From positions 1,387,001 to 1,451,000 of the forward strand of contig NZ_CP139957.1 of the NCBI RefSeq assembly GCF_034343125.1: a stretch of DNA of 64,000 nucleotides. Reading direction: 5' to 3'. Positions 38,255 to 48,638 of this stretch are shown piece after piece (the first letter of the stretch is position 1; each line of letters begins with the position of its first letter). This stretch comes from Caldicellulosiruptor danielii. GTDB lineage: Bacteria > Bacillota > Thermoanaerobacteria > Caldicellulosiruptorales > Caldicellulosiruptoraceae. The notes beneath the pieces are model-generated. The model was not told where the DNA came from and searched no databases. It worked only from the letters and a program-made list of their open reading frames with translations. A program made the translations under genes and the position numbers.

Positions 38255-39559
38255 TTAAAACTTTACCTCAATTCTTTCTTCAAGGTACGGAATTATCTCT
38301 TTTATATGCACCCTCACTTGCTGCATGGTATCTCTATCTCTTATTGTAACAGTTTCATCTTCTAAAGTCTGATAATCCACTGTGATCCCGAACGGGGTTC
38401 CAATCTCATCTTGTCGTCTGTATCTTTTTCCAATGCTACCACTGTCATCGTATTGAACAATCCATTTGTATTTAAGCTCATTATAAATTTCCCTTGCCTT
38501 TTTAACAAGCTCTTCTTTTTTCAAAAGCGGAAACACAGCAGCTTTCACAGGTGCAACCGCCGGATGAAGGTGAAGCACTACTCTGTAGTCATCTTTCTCA
38601 ATCTGCTGATATTCATATGCATCAATTAAAAATGCAAGTAATGACCTGTCCACACCTGCAGATGGCTCAATTACATATGGAATATACCTCTGTTTTGTCT
38701 CATCGTCAAAATATGTTAAGTTTTCGCCACTGTATTTCTGATGCTGTGTGAGGTCAAAATCTGTTCTATTTGCAATACCTTCAAGCTCTGACCATCCCAT
38801 CGGGAATAAATATTCAATGTCCACACATGCTTTTGCATAGTGTGCAAGCTCGTCCTTACCATGTTCACGAATTCTTAAATTTTCTTTCCTTATCCCCAGC
38901 TTATAATACCAGTTTACTCTCTGCTCAATCCAGTGTTTGTGCCATTGTTCATCAGTCCCTGGCTTTACAAAATACTCTATTTCCATCTGTTCAAACTCTC
39001 TTGTCCTGAAAATAAAGTTGCCAGGTGTAACCTCGTTTCTGAATGACTTGCCAATCTGAGCAATTCCAAAAGGTAATTTTTTTCTCATTGTTTGCTGAAC
39101 ATTAATAAAGTTTACAAAAATGCCTTGTGCTGTTTCAGGTCTCAAATACACAACTGCCGACTCATCTTCAACAGGACCCATAAATGTTTTGAACATGAGG
39201 TTGAACATTCTTGCCTCGGTAAGTTCACCGCCACACTCAGGGCATTTGTACTCTTGCAACTGGTCTACTCTCCATCTTTTTTTGCACACCTTACAGTCAG
39301 CCATTGGGTCAGCAAAATTGCTCAGGTGTCCGCTTGCTTCCCATACCTTTGGGTTCATCAAAATGCTCGAGTCAAGCCCCACAACATCGTCTCTGAGCTG
39401 AACATTTACTTTCCACCACAGTCTTTTTATGTTATTTTTCATCTCAACACCAAGAGGACCATAGTCCCAACAGCTATTGAGTCCACCGTATATCTCACTT
39501 GACTGGAATATAAATCCACGACGTTTGCAAAGTGCAACTATTTCATCCATTGTCACCAT
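38255..39559 (-). CDS. glyS: Glycyl-tRNA synthetase (single-chain alpha2 type)
   Basis: 434 residues of class II synthetase. Motifs: [23 protein letters not shown] at the N terminus (cited in part: [13 protein letters not shown]), the CKVCKKRW...CPECGG zinc site, [10 protein letters not shown], motif 2 [19 protein letters not shown]-like region and motif 3 VDRSLLAFL; anticodon domain [12 protein letters not shown] to the end. ATG 39559 behind GAAGGTGG. Downstream of era-recO on the same strand. This single-chain form differs from the glyQ/glyS pair of many bacteria. Confidence 0.95.
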   Translation of the reverse strand: MVTMDEIVALCKRRGFIFQSSEIYGGLNSCWDYGPLGVEMKNNIKRLWWKVNVQLRDDVVGLDSSILMNPKVWEASGHLSNFADPMADCKVCKKRWRVDQLQEYKCPECGGELTEARMFNLMFKTFMGPVEDESAVVYLRPETAQGIFVNFINVQQTMRKKLPFGIAQIGKSFRNEVTPGNFIFRTREFEQMEIEYFVKPGTDEQWHKHWIEQRVNWYYKLGIRKENLRIREHGKDELAHYAKACVDIEYLFPMGWSELEGIANRTDFDLTQHQKYSGENLTYFDDETKQRYIPYVIEPSAGVDRSLLAFLIDAYEYQQIEKDDYRVVLHLHPAVAPVKAAVFPLLKKEELVKKAREIYNELKYKWIVQYDDSGSIGKRYRRQDEIGTPFGITVDYQTLEDETVTIRDRDTMQQVRVHIKEIIPYLEERIEVKF

Positions 39560-39611
39560 ATTGCTCTTACCACCTTCAAATTTATTATTTTTATCACAAG
39601 TCGAATTTATT

Positions 39612-40346
39612 TTATTGTATAAACCTAAAAAAATCAAGAATTTTGATATCTTTTTGTAGCACCATTTTAATATACGGTAACGTTATGGTCTTTATCTTGC
39701 TATTTAAAGACCTGTCAAACGAAATCTTGTTGAGCTTTTTCAAGCTGGTTGCGGCAACAATTAAAATACGCTTTACGACTTCAATCTCGATCTCTATATC
39801 ATTATCTTCTTTGCAAACTTCGCAAGTAAGACCACTATTTTTGAAAGAAAAGAATGCTCTTGTAATATCTTTTTTCTGACACTTTACACACTGGGTAAAC
39901 TGAGGGAAAAAGCCTGTATATACTAAGATTTTTATTTCAAATATTCTGCAGACAACTTCAGGATCTTTTCCTTTTTTCAGAAGATAAAGGGAGTTTAAAA
40001 GAAGCCTTAAAACATCCTCATTTTTTTGTTCAAACTCCAAGAAACTGTCAACAAGTTCAATAAGATATCCCGCATAAATTGCAAGATTTACATCTTGAGA
40101 CAGTTCAAAAAACGATTCAATCACAGATGCTGAAGAAATTGAGTATATATCTTTTGTTTTTCTTATAACAAATTCACAGAACATGAGTGGCTGGGAACAA
40201 GCAGACAAAATACTTAAAAGCCTTCTACAGTTTTTTGATAAAACTTGAATTTTTCCAAAGTCGCTTGTGAGCACAGTCAAAATCTTACTCGACTCTTCAA
40301 AGTTTGTCTCTTTAAGCACAATTCCTTTAGTTTTTATTAATTTCAT
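39612..40346 (-). CDS. recO: DNA repair protein RecO
   Basis: 244 residues. N-terminal OB-fold ([22 protein letters not shown]), central helical region and a four-cysteine zinc site (CVKCQKKD...CEVCKED). RecO loads RecA onto SSB-coated single strands together with RecR. The gene begins seven bases after era; the era-recO-glyS order is common in Clostridia. Confidence 0.92.
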   Translation of the reverse strand: MKLIKTKGIVLKETNFEESSKILTVLTSDFGKIQVLSKNCRRLLSILSACSQPLMFCEFVIRKTKDIYSISSASVIESFFELSQDVNLAIYAGYLIELVDSFLEFEQKNEDVLRLLLNSLYLLKKGKDPEVVCRIFEIKILVYTGFFPQFTQCVKCQKKDITRAFFSFKNSGLTCEVCKEDNDIEIEIEVVKRILIVAATSLKKLNKISFDRSLNSKIKTITLPYIKMVLQKDIKILDFFRFIQ

Positions 40347-40353
40347 CTATTCC

Positions 40354-41256
40354 TCAGACCTCTTTAAGGTTATAACCAAGCATTTTCATGGCAGAGATGT
40401 CGTCTCTCCAGTTTTTCTTAACTTTTACCCAAAGCTGGAGATTTATTTTTATTCCAAATATCATCTCAAGCTCTTGACGCGCTTGCATTCCAATTTTTTT
40501 GAGCATCTGCCCACCTTTACCAATAATTATTGCTTTGTGTGAATCTTTTTCACAATAGATGGTGGCTTCAATATCCAGTATATCCTTGTTTTCTCTCTCA
40601 GCAAACCTTTCAATCGCAATTCCAACCCCGTGCGGCACTTCTTCAGAAAGATTGAGCAAAATCTTTTCTCTTATAATCTCTGCTGCTATAAAACTTTCTC
40701 TCACATCACTTGCCATATCGTCAAGATAATACTTTGGTCCTTCTGGAAGCAGCTCCTTTATTTTGCTAAGAAGCAGGTCGCAATTGTACCCGTTAATTGC
40801 GGCTATGTCAACTATAGATTCAAAATTTAGGTTTGTGGAGAAAATGCTTTTCAGTATCTCTATATTCTCTTTTGAAGCAAGGTCAGATTTGTTCAAAACC
40901 AAAATCTTTGGTGTCTTCACTTCTTTTAACTTTTCTAATATTGCCTCATCCCATGGTCCAATACCATTATCAATTGCCTCTACAATATACAAAATCAGAT
41001 CTACTTCTTTTAAAGTCTTCTCAGACACCTTTACCATATACTCGCCCAGTTTGTTTTTCGGAGGATGAACACCTGGTGTGTCGATGAATATAATCTGAGC
41101 ATCTTCTAAAGTGAGGATGCCTTTTATACTGTTTCTGGTTGTCTGTGGTTTGGGCGAAATAATTGAGATTTTTTTACCAACAAGGTGGTTCATAAGAGTA
41201 GATTTACCAACATTAGGACGACCAATTAATGCAACAAATCCAGATTTGAATGCCAT
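40354..41256 (-). CDS. era: GTPase Era
   Basis: 300 residues. G1 [10 protein letters not shown]2 [11 protein letters not shown]3 DTPGVH, G4 NKSD, and a C-terminal KH domain ([22 protein letters not shown], cited around [11 protein letters not shown]). Era binds 16S rRNA and assists assembly of the small ribosomal subunit. ATG 41256 is nine bases behind GAGGTG. Divergent from the pseudouridine synthase gene. Confidence 0.96.
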   Translation of the reverse strand: MAFKSGFVALIGRPNVGKSTLMNHLVGKKISIISPKPQTTRNSIKGILTLEDAQIIFIDTPGVHPPKNKLGEYMVKVSEKTLKEVDLILYIVEAIDNGIGPWDEAILEKLKEVKTPKILVLNKSDLASKENIEILKSIFSTNLNFESIVDIAAINGYNCDLLLSKIKELLPEGPKYYLDDMASDVRESFIAAEIIREKILLNLSEEVPHGVGIAIERFAERENKDILDIEATIYCEKDSHKAIIIGKGGQMLKKIGMQARQELEMIFGIKINLQLWVKVKKNWRDDISAMKMLGYNLKEV

Positions 41257-41378
41257 AGAGCATATCACCTCTATTGTATTGTGATATAATTGTTTTAAAA
41301 GTGGTAGCTAGTGATACCCTCAATAAATTATCATAACACATGTTAAAAAATTTTAACAGAAAGGATGAAAGAAATACT

Positions 41379-42260
41379 ATGAAACTAATATACGTGGTCA
41401 AAGAAGAAGATTTGAAGATGACATATAAACAGATATTGCAAAAAAGACTCTACTTGTCTTCGACACTGATGAGCAGGTTAAAGATGCTCTATCAAATAAG
41501 ATTTATTCCCCCAATCTATTCTGTGCATCAATATCCACAAGAAAATGCTATAATTGAAGTTGATTTGATATCTTCCAAATCAAACATAGCTCCTATTGAG
41601 GGTAACATTGATATATTGTATGAGGACAACTTCTTTTTATTTGTAAACAAACCTTTCGGTCTTCCTTCACATCCCTCTAAAGGGCATTATTTTGATACCA
41701 TCGCAAATTATGTTGAGTATTATTTAAATTCTAAAAACCTTACTTCACACATAATAAACAGGTTAGATAAAGATACCTCAGGAATAGTTATATTTGCAAA
41801 AAACTCTTACTTTCACAGTATCGTCTCACGCGAGTTTGAAAAAAGACAAGTAGAAAAGACATACATTGCAATTGTTCACGGAAGACTTACAAAAAAAAGT
41901 GGGCTTATTGAAAAACCCATTAAACGCTCAGATGATGGCATCAAAAGAGAAATTCATCAAGATGGCAGTTTTGCTTCCACATACTATGAAGTTATTGATT
42001 CTTTTGAAAACTTCTCACTACTAAAATTAAAGCCAATAACAGGTAGAACACATCAGATAAGAGTTCACTTATCGTCAATTGGTCATCCGATTGTGGGAGA
42101 CTGTATCTACGGTAAGGAAAAAACACAAAATACTCCTTTGCTTCTTCACGCTTATTCAATAAGATTTAATTTCAAGCTAATTGACAATAAAGTCTATGAC
42201 ATTACTTCTCCACTGCCACATTATTTTCATGAGTTTGCTGGAAGACACCTTGAGTTTTGA
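41379..42260 (+). CDS. RluA-family pseudouridine synthase
   Basis: 293 residues. The catalytic aspartate lies in INRLDKDTSGIVIFAK; also present are the FVNKPFGLPSHPS segment before it and TGRTHQIRVHLSSIGHPIVGD after it. The N-terminal S4-like region (about 1-75) is short. It modifies uridines in rRNA or tRNA; the exact target cannot be read. ATG 41379 follows AAAGGATGAAAG. Its 3' end overlaps the convergent aminotransferase gene by 59 bases. Confidence 0.9.
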   Translation: MKLIYVVKEEDLKMTYKQILQKRLYLSSTLMSRLKMLYQIRFIPPIYSVHQYPQENAIIEVDLISSKSNIAPIEGNIDILYEDNFFLFVNKPFGLPSHPSKGHYFDTIANYVEYYLNSKNLTSHIINRLDKDTSGIVIFAKNSYFHSIVSREFEKRQVEKTYIAIVHGRLTKKSGLIEKPIKRSDDGIKREIHQDGSFASTYYEVIDSFENFSLLKLKPITGRTHQIRVHLSSIGHPIVGDCIYGKEKTQNTPLLLHAYSIRFNFKLIDNKVYDITSPLPHYFHEFAGRHLEF

Positions 42261-43425
42261 GATTTAAAACAAACTTTTCTATTCTGTCCAAAGCTTGTTT
42301 TATGGTTTCAATCGAATAGGCATACGAACATCTTATAAATCCTTCTCCTGACCTCCCAAATGCAGTACCTGGCACAACTGCTACTTTCTGTTCGTACAAA
42401 AGCCTTTCTGCAAACTCCTCAGAAAGAAGACCGGTGGCCTTTATGGATGGAAAAACATAAAACGCTCCTTTTGGCTCAAAACATTCAAGTCCCATCTTGT
42501 TAAATCTGCTCACCATATAGCGTCTTCTTCTGTTATACTCCTCTCTCATTTTTTCAACTTCTGAAAGCCCATTCTTAAGCGCTTCAATAGCAGCATACTG
42601 GGAAAAGGTAGGAGCACTCATTATAACGTATTGATGCACTTTGGCCATCGCTTTGATAAAAACCTCATCTGCAGCAACAAATCCGAGTCTCCAACCTGTC
42701 ATAGCAAATGCTTTTGAAAAACCGTTTATAACAATGGTCTTTTCTTTCATTTCAGGAAAATTAGCAATTGAAACATGACTTCCTTCATATGTAAGCTCAG
42801 CATATATTTCGTCAGATATTACTATTATGTCCCTATCTTTCAATATTTCAGCAATCTCTTTTAAGTCCTCTCTTGTCATAATAGCACCTGTTGGATTGTT
42901 AGGATAAGATAAAATAATAGCCTTAGTTCTGGAAGATATTTTGTGCAAAATATCTTCTGCTCTAAGTTTAAAGTCGTTTTCTGGTCTTGTTTCAATCTCA
43001 ACCGGTATACCACCTGCAAAAATTACACATGGCTTATATGAAACAAAACAAGGTTCAGGAATCAAAACCTCATCGCCAGGATTTACTATGCTTCTTAAAG
43101 CAATATCGATTGCTTCGCTCGCCCCAACAGTTACCAAAATCTGCTCCCTGTAATTTGGATAATTAAGGTCGAATCTTTCTTTCAAATACCTGCTAATCTC
43201 TTTTCTCAGCTCCAAAAGTCCGAAGTTTGATGTATAGTGGGTGTGTCCTTCTTCAATAGAATATATTCCCATTTCGCGAATGTTCCATGGAGTAACAAAA
43301 TCAGGTTCACCAACTCCAAGTGATAGAGCATCTTTCATCTCAGATACAATATCAAAAAATTTCCTAATACCTGAGGGTGGAACGCTTTGAACGCTCTTTG
43401 AAATGTACTTTTCTAAATTACTCAC
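42202..43425 (-). CDS. Pyridoxal-phosphate aminotransferase, class I/II
   Basis: 407 residues. PLP lysine in INGFSKAFAMTGWRLGF; substrate and cofactor residues in SYPNNPTGAIM, SDEIYAELTYEG and the arginine in FIRCSYAYS. Resembles the AspC/PatA group acting on aspartate, alanine or aromatic acids; substrate uncertain. It overlaps the Lrp-type regulator by four bases, so the regulator probably controls its own operon and senses an amino acid of this pathway. The last 25 residues are encoded antisense to the pseudouridine synthase gene. Confidence 0.92.
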   Translation of the reverse strand: MSNLEKYISKSVQSVPPSGIRKFFDIVSEMKDALSLGVGEPDFVTPWNIREMGIYSIEEGHTHYTSNFGLLELRKEISRYLKERFDLNYPNYREQILVTVGASEAIDIALRSIVNPGDEVLIPEPCFVSYKPCVIFAGGIPVEIETRPENDFKLRAEDILHKISSRTKAIILSYPNNPTGAIMTREDLKEIAEILKDRDIIVISDEIYAELTYEGSHVSIANFPEMKEKTIVINGFSKAFAMTGWRLGFVAADEVFIKAMAKVHQYVIMSAPTFSQYAAIEALKNGLSEVEKMREEYNRRRRYMVSRFNKMGLECFEPKGAFYVFPSIKATGLLSEEFAERLLYEQKVAVVPGTAFGRSGEGFIRCSYAYSIETIKQALDRIEKFVLNLKTQGVFQQTHENNVAVEK

Positions 43426-43910
43426 GGTGTTATAACCTCCCTGTCGTCCTTTTCACCATCTTCAAGTATTACTCCCGCATCTTTGTACTTTTTCATTATA
43501 AAGTGGGTTGCTGTTGAAAGAACATATTCAAGCGGTGCAAGTTTAGAGCCTACAAACTGAGCAATATCTTTCATGCTCTTGCCCTCTACAACAACGTGGA
43601 GGTCATAATCTCCTGAAAGTAAATACACAGCTTTTACTTCAGGAAACTTGTAAATTCTTTTAGCAATAGCATCATAACCAAACCCTCGCTGGGGAGTTAC
43701 TTTCACCTCAACAATTGCTTCAACCACTTCTTTTTCTGTTTTTTCCCAGTTTACAATAGTATGATACTTTACAATAACCTTATCTTCCTCAAGCTTTTTT
43801 ATAACCTCTTCAATGTTTTCTTTATTTTCGCCAAGCATTACTGCAATCTCTTGAACAGAAAGCTTTGGATTTTGTTCTAAAATCTCTAAAACCTTCACTT
43901 CTATGTTCAT
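43422..43910 (-). CDS. Lrp/AsnC-family transcriptional regulator
   Basis: 162 residues. N-terminal helix-turn-helix (PKLSVQEIAVMLGENKENIEEVIKKLEEDKVI) and a C-terminal RAM ligand-binding domain (VEAIVEVKVTP ... VYLLSGDYDLHVVVEG). Predicted amino-acid-responsive DNA-binding protein. The stop overlaps the aminotransferase start as ATGA, and its own start overlaps the upstream gene by four bases. Confidence 0.9.
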   Translation of the reverse strand: MNIEVKVLEILEQNPKLSVQEIAVMLGENKENIEEVIKKLEEDKVIVKYHTIVNWEKTEKEVVEAIVEVKVTPQRGFGYDAIAKRIYKFPEVKAVYLLSGDYDLHVVVEGKSMKDIAQFVGSKLAPLEYVLSTATHFIMKKYKDAGVILEDGEKDDREVITP

Positions 43911-44494
43911 TCTTCTTCCTCCTTTGCAAGATGTTTCAAAAATTCTATCAAAAAACCTTTCTCCCTCATACTTTCAATTACTTCATGGTTTATAACAATT
44001 CCCGCAGGTAACACCAACACATCGTCTACATAAAAATCTCTTTGGAGTTTTTTAGCAGGCAAATCTCCATCATCGCTCAAAAACTTTTGTATCTCATCAA
44101 CTAAAGTGCAAAGTCTTTTTAAGATTTCTTCTTTGTATTTTTCAAGATATTGAATATGCCGAATTATACTTTCTTTGATCTTTTCAAGCTCATCTAAGGT
44201 TTTTGAATATTCTATCTGAACTTCTTGTGCTTTTTTTGAATAGTATTCTTCCCATTCGCTAACAAAAAAATCCTCAATGAAAGCTTTATAATATTCGATA
44301 TCCTTGATATGTAAATTAGTAAGATTCTTTTTAAGCTTCTCTATCTCCTTTGTAAGTTTTTCATTTTCTATAGTCAAAAGTTCTCTTTCTCTATCAAGCT
44401 TAGAAATCAAATTTTCATAACTCTGGGTGAGATTTTCAATATAACTTCTCACCTGAGGCTTCGAAAAACCGAAGAAAGAGGTTGGAAGAATCAT
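43907..44494 (-). CDS. Coiled-coil protein of unknown function
   Basis: 195 residues. The N-terminal ILPTSFFGFSKPQVRSYIENL resembles the membrane-targeting start of DivIVA-type proteins. It is followed by a long coiled coil (about 25-150, rich in E, K and L) and a basic-hydrophobic tail. No cysteine pattern or enzyme motif. Overlaps neighbours by four bases on both sides. A role in cell division or envelope organisation is only hinted at by the start motif. Confidence 0.65.
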   Translation of the reverse strand: MILPTSFFGFSKPQVRSYIENLTQSYENLISKLDRERELLTIENEKLTKEIEKLKKNLTNLHIKDIEYYKAFIEDFFVSEWEEYYSKKAQEVQIEYSKTLDELEKIKESIIRHIQYLEKYKEEILKRLCTLVDEIQKFLSDDGDLPAKKLQRDFYVDDVLVLPAGIVINHEVIESMREKGFLIEFLKHLAKEEEE

Positions 44495-44727
44495 TCATGT
44501 TCACCCTCTTTTATATTTGCAATTATTACATCCTCGCCTATCACAATAATATCATTCCATGGAATTACTTCGGTCTCCCACCTAAATCCCCGTTTCTTTT
44601 TAAGTTCAATGCTCAGTATATTTCCCTCATCGTCAATTACCAACTCCAACCATTCAGAACTTCCTACAATTCTGCCTGACTGCTGAGATACAACAGGTTT
44701 TGAATTTTTTATTTCGGTCAAAAGCAT
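44491..44727 (-). CDS. PRC-barrel-like domain protein
   Basis: 78 residues beginning MLLTEIKNSKPVVSQQSGRIVG, then a small beta barrel (LELVIDDEGNILSIELK and WNDIIVIGEDVIIA), as in PRC-barrel proteins such as YlmC/YmxH. ATG 44727 is seven bases behind GGGGG; a longer frame starting inside dut is less likely. PRC proteins bind RNA, photosynthetic or division partners; the function here is unknown. Confidence 0.7.
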   Translation of the reverse strand: MLLTEIKNSKPVVSQQSGRIVGSSEWLELVIDDEGNILSIELKKKRGFRWETEVIPWNDIIVIGEDVIIANIKEGEHE

Positions 44728-44746
44728 TCTTTTACCCCCTACTTTT

Positions 44747-45190
44747 CTACACACCACTTGAACCAAATCCTCTGTCTGCTCTGGACGTTGTTGATAGCTC
44801 TTCTGTCTCTTCAATCTTTTCTATCCTTACAAACCTTGATATTACTATCTGGGCTATCCTATCTCCTCTCTTTACTACAAAAGGCTCCTTGCCAAGGTTA
44901 ATCAATATTATTCCTATCTCCCCCCTGTAATCACTATCAATTGTTCCAGGTGAATTTAAAACAGTAATGCCATGTTTTAAAGCAAGACCACTCCGAGGTC
45001 GTACCTGTGCTTCATATCCTTCCGGAAGTTCAATATAAAGACCTGTTCGGATGAGCTTTATCTCACCAGGATTTATAATCTCTTCTTTTTCAACACACGC
45101 GAACAGGTCCATTCCCGCCGCCCCGCTTGAAATATATGTTGGAAGCGGCAGATCTTTTGCATCCTCTGCTCTTTTTACCCTCAGGACCAT
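44747..45190 (-). CDS. dut: Deoxyuridine 5'-triphosphate nucleotidohydrolase
   Basis: 147 residues. All five trimeric-dUTPase motifs are visible: [39 protein letters not shown] and the C-terminal [10 protein letters not shown]. It hydrolyses dUTP to dUMP, avoiding uracil in DNA. It lies between an M16 peptidase gene and the PRC gene. Confidence 0.95.
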   Translation of the reverse strand: MVLRVKRAEDAKDLPLPTYISSGAAGMDLFACVEKEEIINPGEIKLIRTGLYIELPEGYEAQVRPRSGLALKHGITVLNSPGTIDSDYRGEIGIILINLGKEPFVVKRGDRIAQIVISRFVRIEKIEETEELSTTSRADRGFGSSGV

Positions 45191-45206
45191 AAATGCTTTC
45201 TCCTTT

Positions 45207-46481
45207 CTATTGTGTCAGTACTCTTTGTTCAAAGATTTTCAAATCTATCTCTTTTTTATTCCCAACAACAGCAACTGAAAATTCCTTTGACAAAACTTCT
45301 CTTGCTGTATCAATTACTTTTGTCCGGTCAATTGAATCTATAATTCTTGTAATGTGCTCAAGTTCTATAATCTTGTTTAAAAGCAGCATATTTTTCCCTA
45401 TGTTGGACATTCGACTACTTGTGTTTTCAAGCCCAAATATAATACTCCCCTTTATCTGCTGTTTGGCAACCTCAACCTCATCAAGCAAGATTTCACCTTT
45501 TAAAAAGAGACGCAGCTGACTTATGATTTCTTTGTATACCGCTGAAATATTTTTTGGATTTGTTCCCGCATAGATAATAAGAACTCCCGCATCTTTGAAT
45601 GTGCTCACAAACGAACTTATGCTATATACAAGTCCTAACTCTTCTCTTATTCGCTGGAAAAGTCGCGAGCTCATTCCCCCACCAAGAATATTGGATAAAA
45701 CCAAAAGCTCATATACTTTTTCATCTTCCTGCCCAAAACCTTCAAATGTGATTGCCAAATGAGCTTGGTCAATCTTCTTGTTTTTAATCACAACACCTCT
45801 ATTAAAAACTGGTTTTGAGATAAAATTAAAGCCGTCTTTCTTGTTGTTTGAACACTCCCAATCCCCAAAGTACATCTCTACAAACTCTACAAGCTTCTCT
45901 TCTTCAAAGTTGCCAGCAACAGATATTACAATATTTTGAGGCATATATCTTTCTCTCATATAATCTACAATTTTAGCTCTATTTATCTTTTTCACAGTAG
46001 ATTCTTTCCCAATTATTGGATACGAAAGAGTTTGATTTTTCCATATCAAATCATTCAGTGACTGATACAACATCTCTTCCGGGTCATCTTTTGTCATATT
46101 TATTTCTTCAATAATTACTGTTTTCTCTTTCTCTATCTCTTCTGCTGCAATAACAGGATTTAAAATTAAATCTGACAAAATATCAAAACCTTTTTGTAAA
46201 AACTCATCTAAAACCCTTACATAAAAACAGGTATACTCCTTTGCAGTAAAAGCATTTATCTGTCCACCAATTGATTCAATTTCATATACAATTTCTTTTG
46301 AACTTCTGTTTTTAGTGCCTTTGAATAGGATATGCTCTATAAAATGGGAAATTCCATTTATCTTTTTTGTCTCATACCTTGAACCGGCCAAGACCCAAAT
46401 ACCTATACTCACAGTTTTTACTGTATCAATTTTTTCATATCCAAGCCTTATACCGTTTGAAAGCGTGTGAAGTTTTATCAC
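45207..46481 (-). CDS. M16-family zinc metallopeptidase
   Basis: 424 residues. The inverted zinc motif HFIEH is in [13 protein letters not shown], with the distal glutamate in the [10 protein letters not shown] region, and the second half starts near [15 protein letters not shown]. Length and single-domain form match the processing-protease-like bacterial M16 members (YmxG/PqqL type). Natural substrate unknown. ATG 46481; the dut gene follows 16 bases later. Confidence 0.9.
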   Translation of the reverse strand: MIKLHTLSNGIRLGYEKIDTVKTVSIGIWVLAGSRYETKKINGISHFIEHILFKGTKNRSSKEIVYEIESIGGQINAFTAKEYTCFYVRVLDEFLQKGFDILSDLILNPVIAAEEIEKEKTVIIEEINMTKDDPEEMLYQSLNDLIWKNQTLSYPIIGKESTVKKINRAKIVDYMRERYMPQNIVISVAGNFEEEKLVEFVEMYFGDWECSNNKKDGFNFISKPVFNRGVVIKNKKIDQAHLAITFEGFGQEDEKVYELLVLSNILGGGMSSRLFQRIREELGLVYSISSFVSTFKDAGVLIIYAGTNPKNISAVYKEIISQLRLFLKGEILLDEVEVAKQQIKGSIIFGLENTSSRMSNIGKNMLLLNKIIELEHITRIIDSIDRTKVIDTAREVLSKEFSVAVVGNKKEIDLKIFEQRVLTQ

Positions 46482-46496
46482 AAAAAGGAAACCTCC

Positions 46497-47072
46497 TTAG
46501 CAGCCTATATCGTTATCACAACAACATTCCCAACATGCAATTATCTGACATATTGTACAAATGTCGCAGTCGTCATGTCTTCTATATCCCCTGTTGTATG
46601 CTGACCATTCATAATTTCTTGAAGCCATTTCAAACTGTTCTTTTGCGCGCCTATATTCATAGTTTCCAGGATCACGATTATAGGCTTCAATAAAGTATCG
46701 GTACGCTTGATTTATCCATCCTCTTTTTTGGTATATTATCCCCATCAAATAGAACCATTCTGCATCATTTCGAGGGTTTTGATTCAAGAGATTCTCTGCT
46801 TGAGCTATATGACCCTGCATAATCAAATCTCTTACCTGTTGGTAGAGAGAGGTTTGTTCGTATGTAGAGTATTCATAATTTGAATATTGATCGCTCATAA
46901 GGATATTATATGCTTCATTAATCTCTTTTAACTTTTCTTCTGCAAGTTCTCTTAAAGGATTGTCCTTAAACTTATCTGGATGGTACTTTTTTACAAGTTC
47001 AAGATAAGCTTTTTTTATTTCTTCCTTTGAAGCACCTTTTCTTACACCCAAAACCTCATATGGGTCTCTCAT
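46497..47072 (-). CDS. J-domain protein with cysteine-rich tail
   Basis: 191 residues. N-terminal J domain ([28 protein letters not shown] with the HPD tripeptide, [11 protein letters not shown]), then TPR-like helices (about 85-150), then a cysteine-rich end ([20 protein letters not shown]) that may bind metal. It would stimulate DnaK. ATG overlaps the stop of the restored DUF5685 frame (TAATG), implying that the two proteins are made together. Confidence 0.88.
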   Translation of the reverse strand: MRDPYEVLGVRKGASKEEIKKAYLELVKKYHPDKFKDNPLRELAEEKLKEINEAYNILMSDQYSNYEYSTYEQTSLYQQVRDLIMQGHIAQAENLLNQNPRNDAEWFYLMGIIYQKRGWINQAYRYFIEAYNRDPGNYEYRRAKEQFEMASRNYEWSAYNRGYRRHDDCDICTICQIIACWECCCDNDIGC

Positions 47073-47921
47073 TACTCCTTCAACTCCTTAAAGAAGTTTG
47101 TTTTAAAATTTTCTATTACCTGCTGTGTTTTTGAGTACATACCTACCTGAACAATGTTGTCCAGTATTGAATTATTATACCCCTTAATATAGTCGCTTAA
47201 TATGGCAAGATAATTTTCCAAACTGACCTTCAAAATGCTGAGTTCAGATTCAAAAAGTTCTTTATCCAGCCTACACTTTTCAAAGTGGTGTTTCAGACAA
47301 TTATATCTCTTTTTTTACATCATCAATATAGTCGTCAATAGCGTCGATGATGTATACCCACACACCTGTATAATACCCAATTTGTTTTAAAAGTTCTTGG
47401 TCATTGTAAGCAAATATCTCGGCCAAAATATTGCCAAAATTGTGTGCAAGTTCATCTATATTTTCACAGTCATTTTTCTCAAGAGATATTTGTTTTTTAA
47501 ATAATTCCTTTATCTTCTCAAACGTTGTTCGGTGTGTTTTTGTTATCTTATTTATATACAATTTCAGAACACTATAAGGGACATAACTAAATACATTCTT
47601 TTCATCAAGAATGTTATCATAAAGTTTAAAAAAACTCAAAAGAACCATTTGGTTGCTTACATATTCTAAGATTTCATTAGGTTTTAAAAAAAACCTTTCC
47701 TTAATTGGATGAACAACACATCTTGTCTTCCCTAACTCATCTTTAATTTTAAAATGCTCTTTTAGCACAAGGTACAAAAAAACAAAATCATAGTTAAGAA
47801 ATACCCGTGGAAGGTTTCCTATCTTTTTTGTCTGAAGACATATACCACAGTAAACTGCCTTGTAATATTCATATTCCCACACTTTTAGCTCTGACTTATA
47901 AGGAACCACATATCCAAACAC
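47072..47921 (-). pseudogene. DUF5685-family protein gene, frameshifted at an A7 tract
   Basis: The intact part (47301-47921, 206 codons) starts MFGYVVPYKSELKVWEYEYY with YCGICLQTKKIG and DAIDDYIDDVKK, as in DUF5685 proteins. An A7 run at 47310-47316 shifts it to an early TAA. With six A's the frame continues RYNCLKHHFEKCRLDKEL to TAA at 47072, giving 282 residues and a TAATG junction with the J-domain gene. Conserved cysteines and histidines (YCGIC, then YNCLKHH) would form a metal site only in the long form. Either a sequencing slip, a slippage-expressed gene or a recent loss. Confidence 0.75.
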
Positions 47922-48070
47922 TAAAGTCTCTTTCTCCTTATTCTTTTTTGCTTCTTATGTCTTTATAGTAGCAAAAATGATTGATAATGTTAAGCAAATT
48001 TTAGTTGATTTTTTCTTGAAGAGTAATTAATATTATTGTGATAACATATCACATTTTAGGGGGAAAGAAA

Positions 48071-48607
48071 ATGGGTTATAAATACTGTCCAAGATGTGAA
48101 CTGAATAGAATCCCGGAAGACCAAGACTTGTGCCCTGTGTGCAAAAAGGACTTAGAGCAGCTAAAAAAAGTTACAGAAGCAAACATGAAACTGTGCCCAT
48201 ACTGCCATGAAGAGTATATTCCAGAAGATCAAGACATGTGTGAGTCTTGCTTTGAAGAAAGATTGCTCACTGGAGTTGTTGACGACTCTGAAATTGAAGA
48301 AGAAACAATCAAGGAAGAAGCCGACTCAGAGTTATTTGAAAATGATTTTGTAGAAATAGAACCAGATATTCTAACTCAGCTGCCTGATGACGAACTTGAC
48401 CTTGTTGACACACCATTAGATTTGGAAGAATTAGAAGTGGAAGAAGAAATACTATTGGATGATGAAGATATAAAGGAAGAATCAGAAGACTATGAAGAAA
48501 AAACTGAGACTGAAGATGAAAATGCCTTGTCTGAAGAAGAACCAAGTGGCAAATCAAAAAAGGAAACAAAATCTGAAAAGAAAAAAGGAAAGAAAAAAAA
48601 CAAATGA
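48071..48607 (+). CDS. Acidic double zinc-ribbon protein of unknown function
   Basis: 178 residues. Two matching zinc ribbons (YCPRCELNRIPEDQDLCPVC and LCPYCHEEYIPEDQDMCESC) share the IPEDQD segment between cysteine pairs. Residues about 75-155 are very acidic (E and D in most positions), and the last 20 are lysine-rich (KKETKSEKKKGKKKNK). ATG 48071 is behind AGGGGG. Looks like a nucleic-acid- or ribosome-associated protein, but no family role is known to me. Confidence 0.7.
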   Translation: MGYKYCPRCELNRIPEDQDLCPVCKKDLEQLKKVTEANMKLCPYCHEEYIPEDQDMCESCFEERLLTGVVDDSEIEEETIKEEADSELFENDFVEIEPDILTQLPDDELDLVDTPLDLEELEVEEEILLDDEDIKEESEDYEEKTETEDENALSEEEPSGKSKKETKSEKKKGKKKNK

Positions 48608-48638
48608 GGCAGTGCAATTTTCTTTGCACTGCCCTTTT
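48608..48638. terminator. Bidirectional terminator between the zinc-ribbon gene and atpC
   Basis: GGCAGTGCAA (48608-48617) pairs with TTGCACTGCC (48624-48633), six-base loop, then CTTTTT; it also ends the atp operon on the other strand. Confidence 0.88.

Noticed and set aside
39560-39611. T-box leader expected for glyS
   Set aside because: Only 52 bases separate recO from glyS, with no room for a T-box; the gene is in the era operon.
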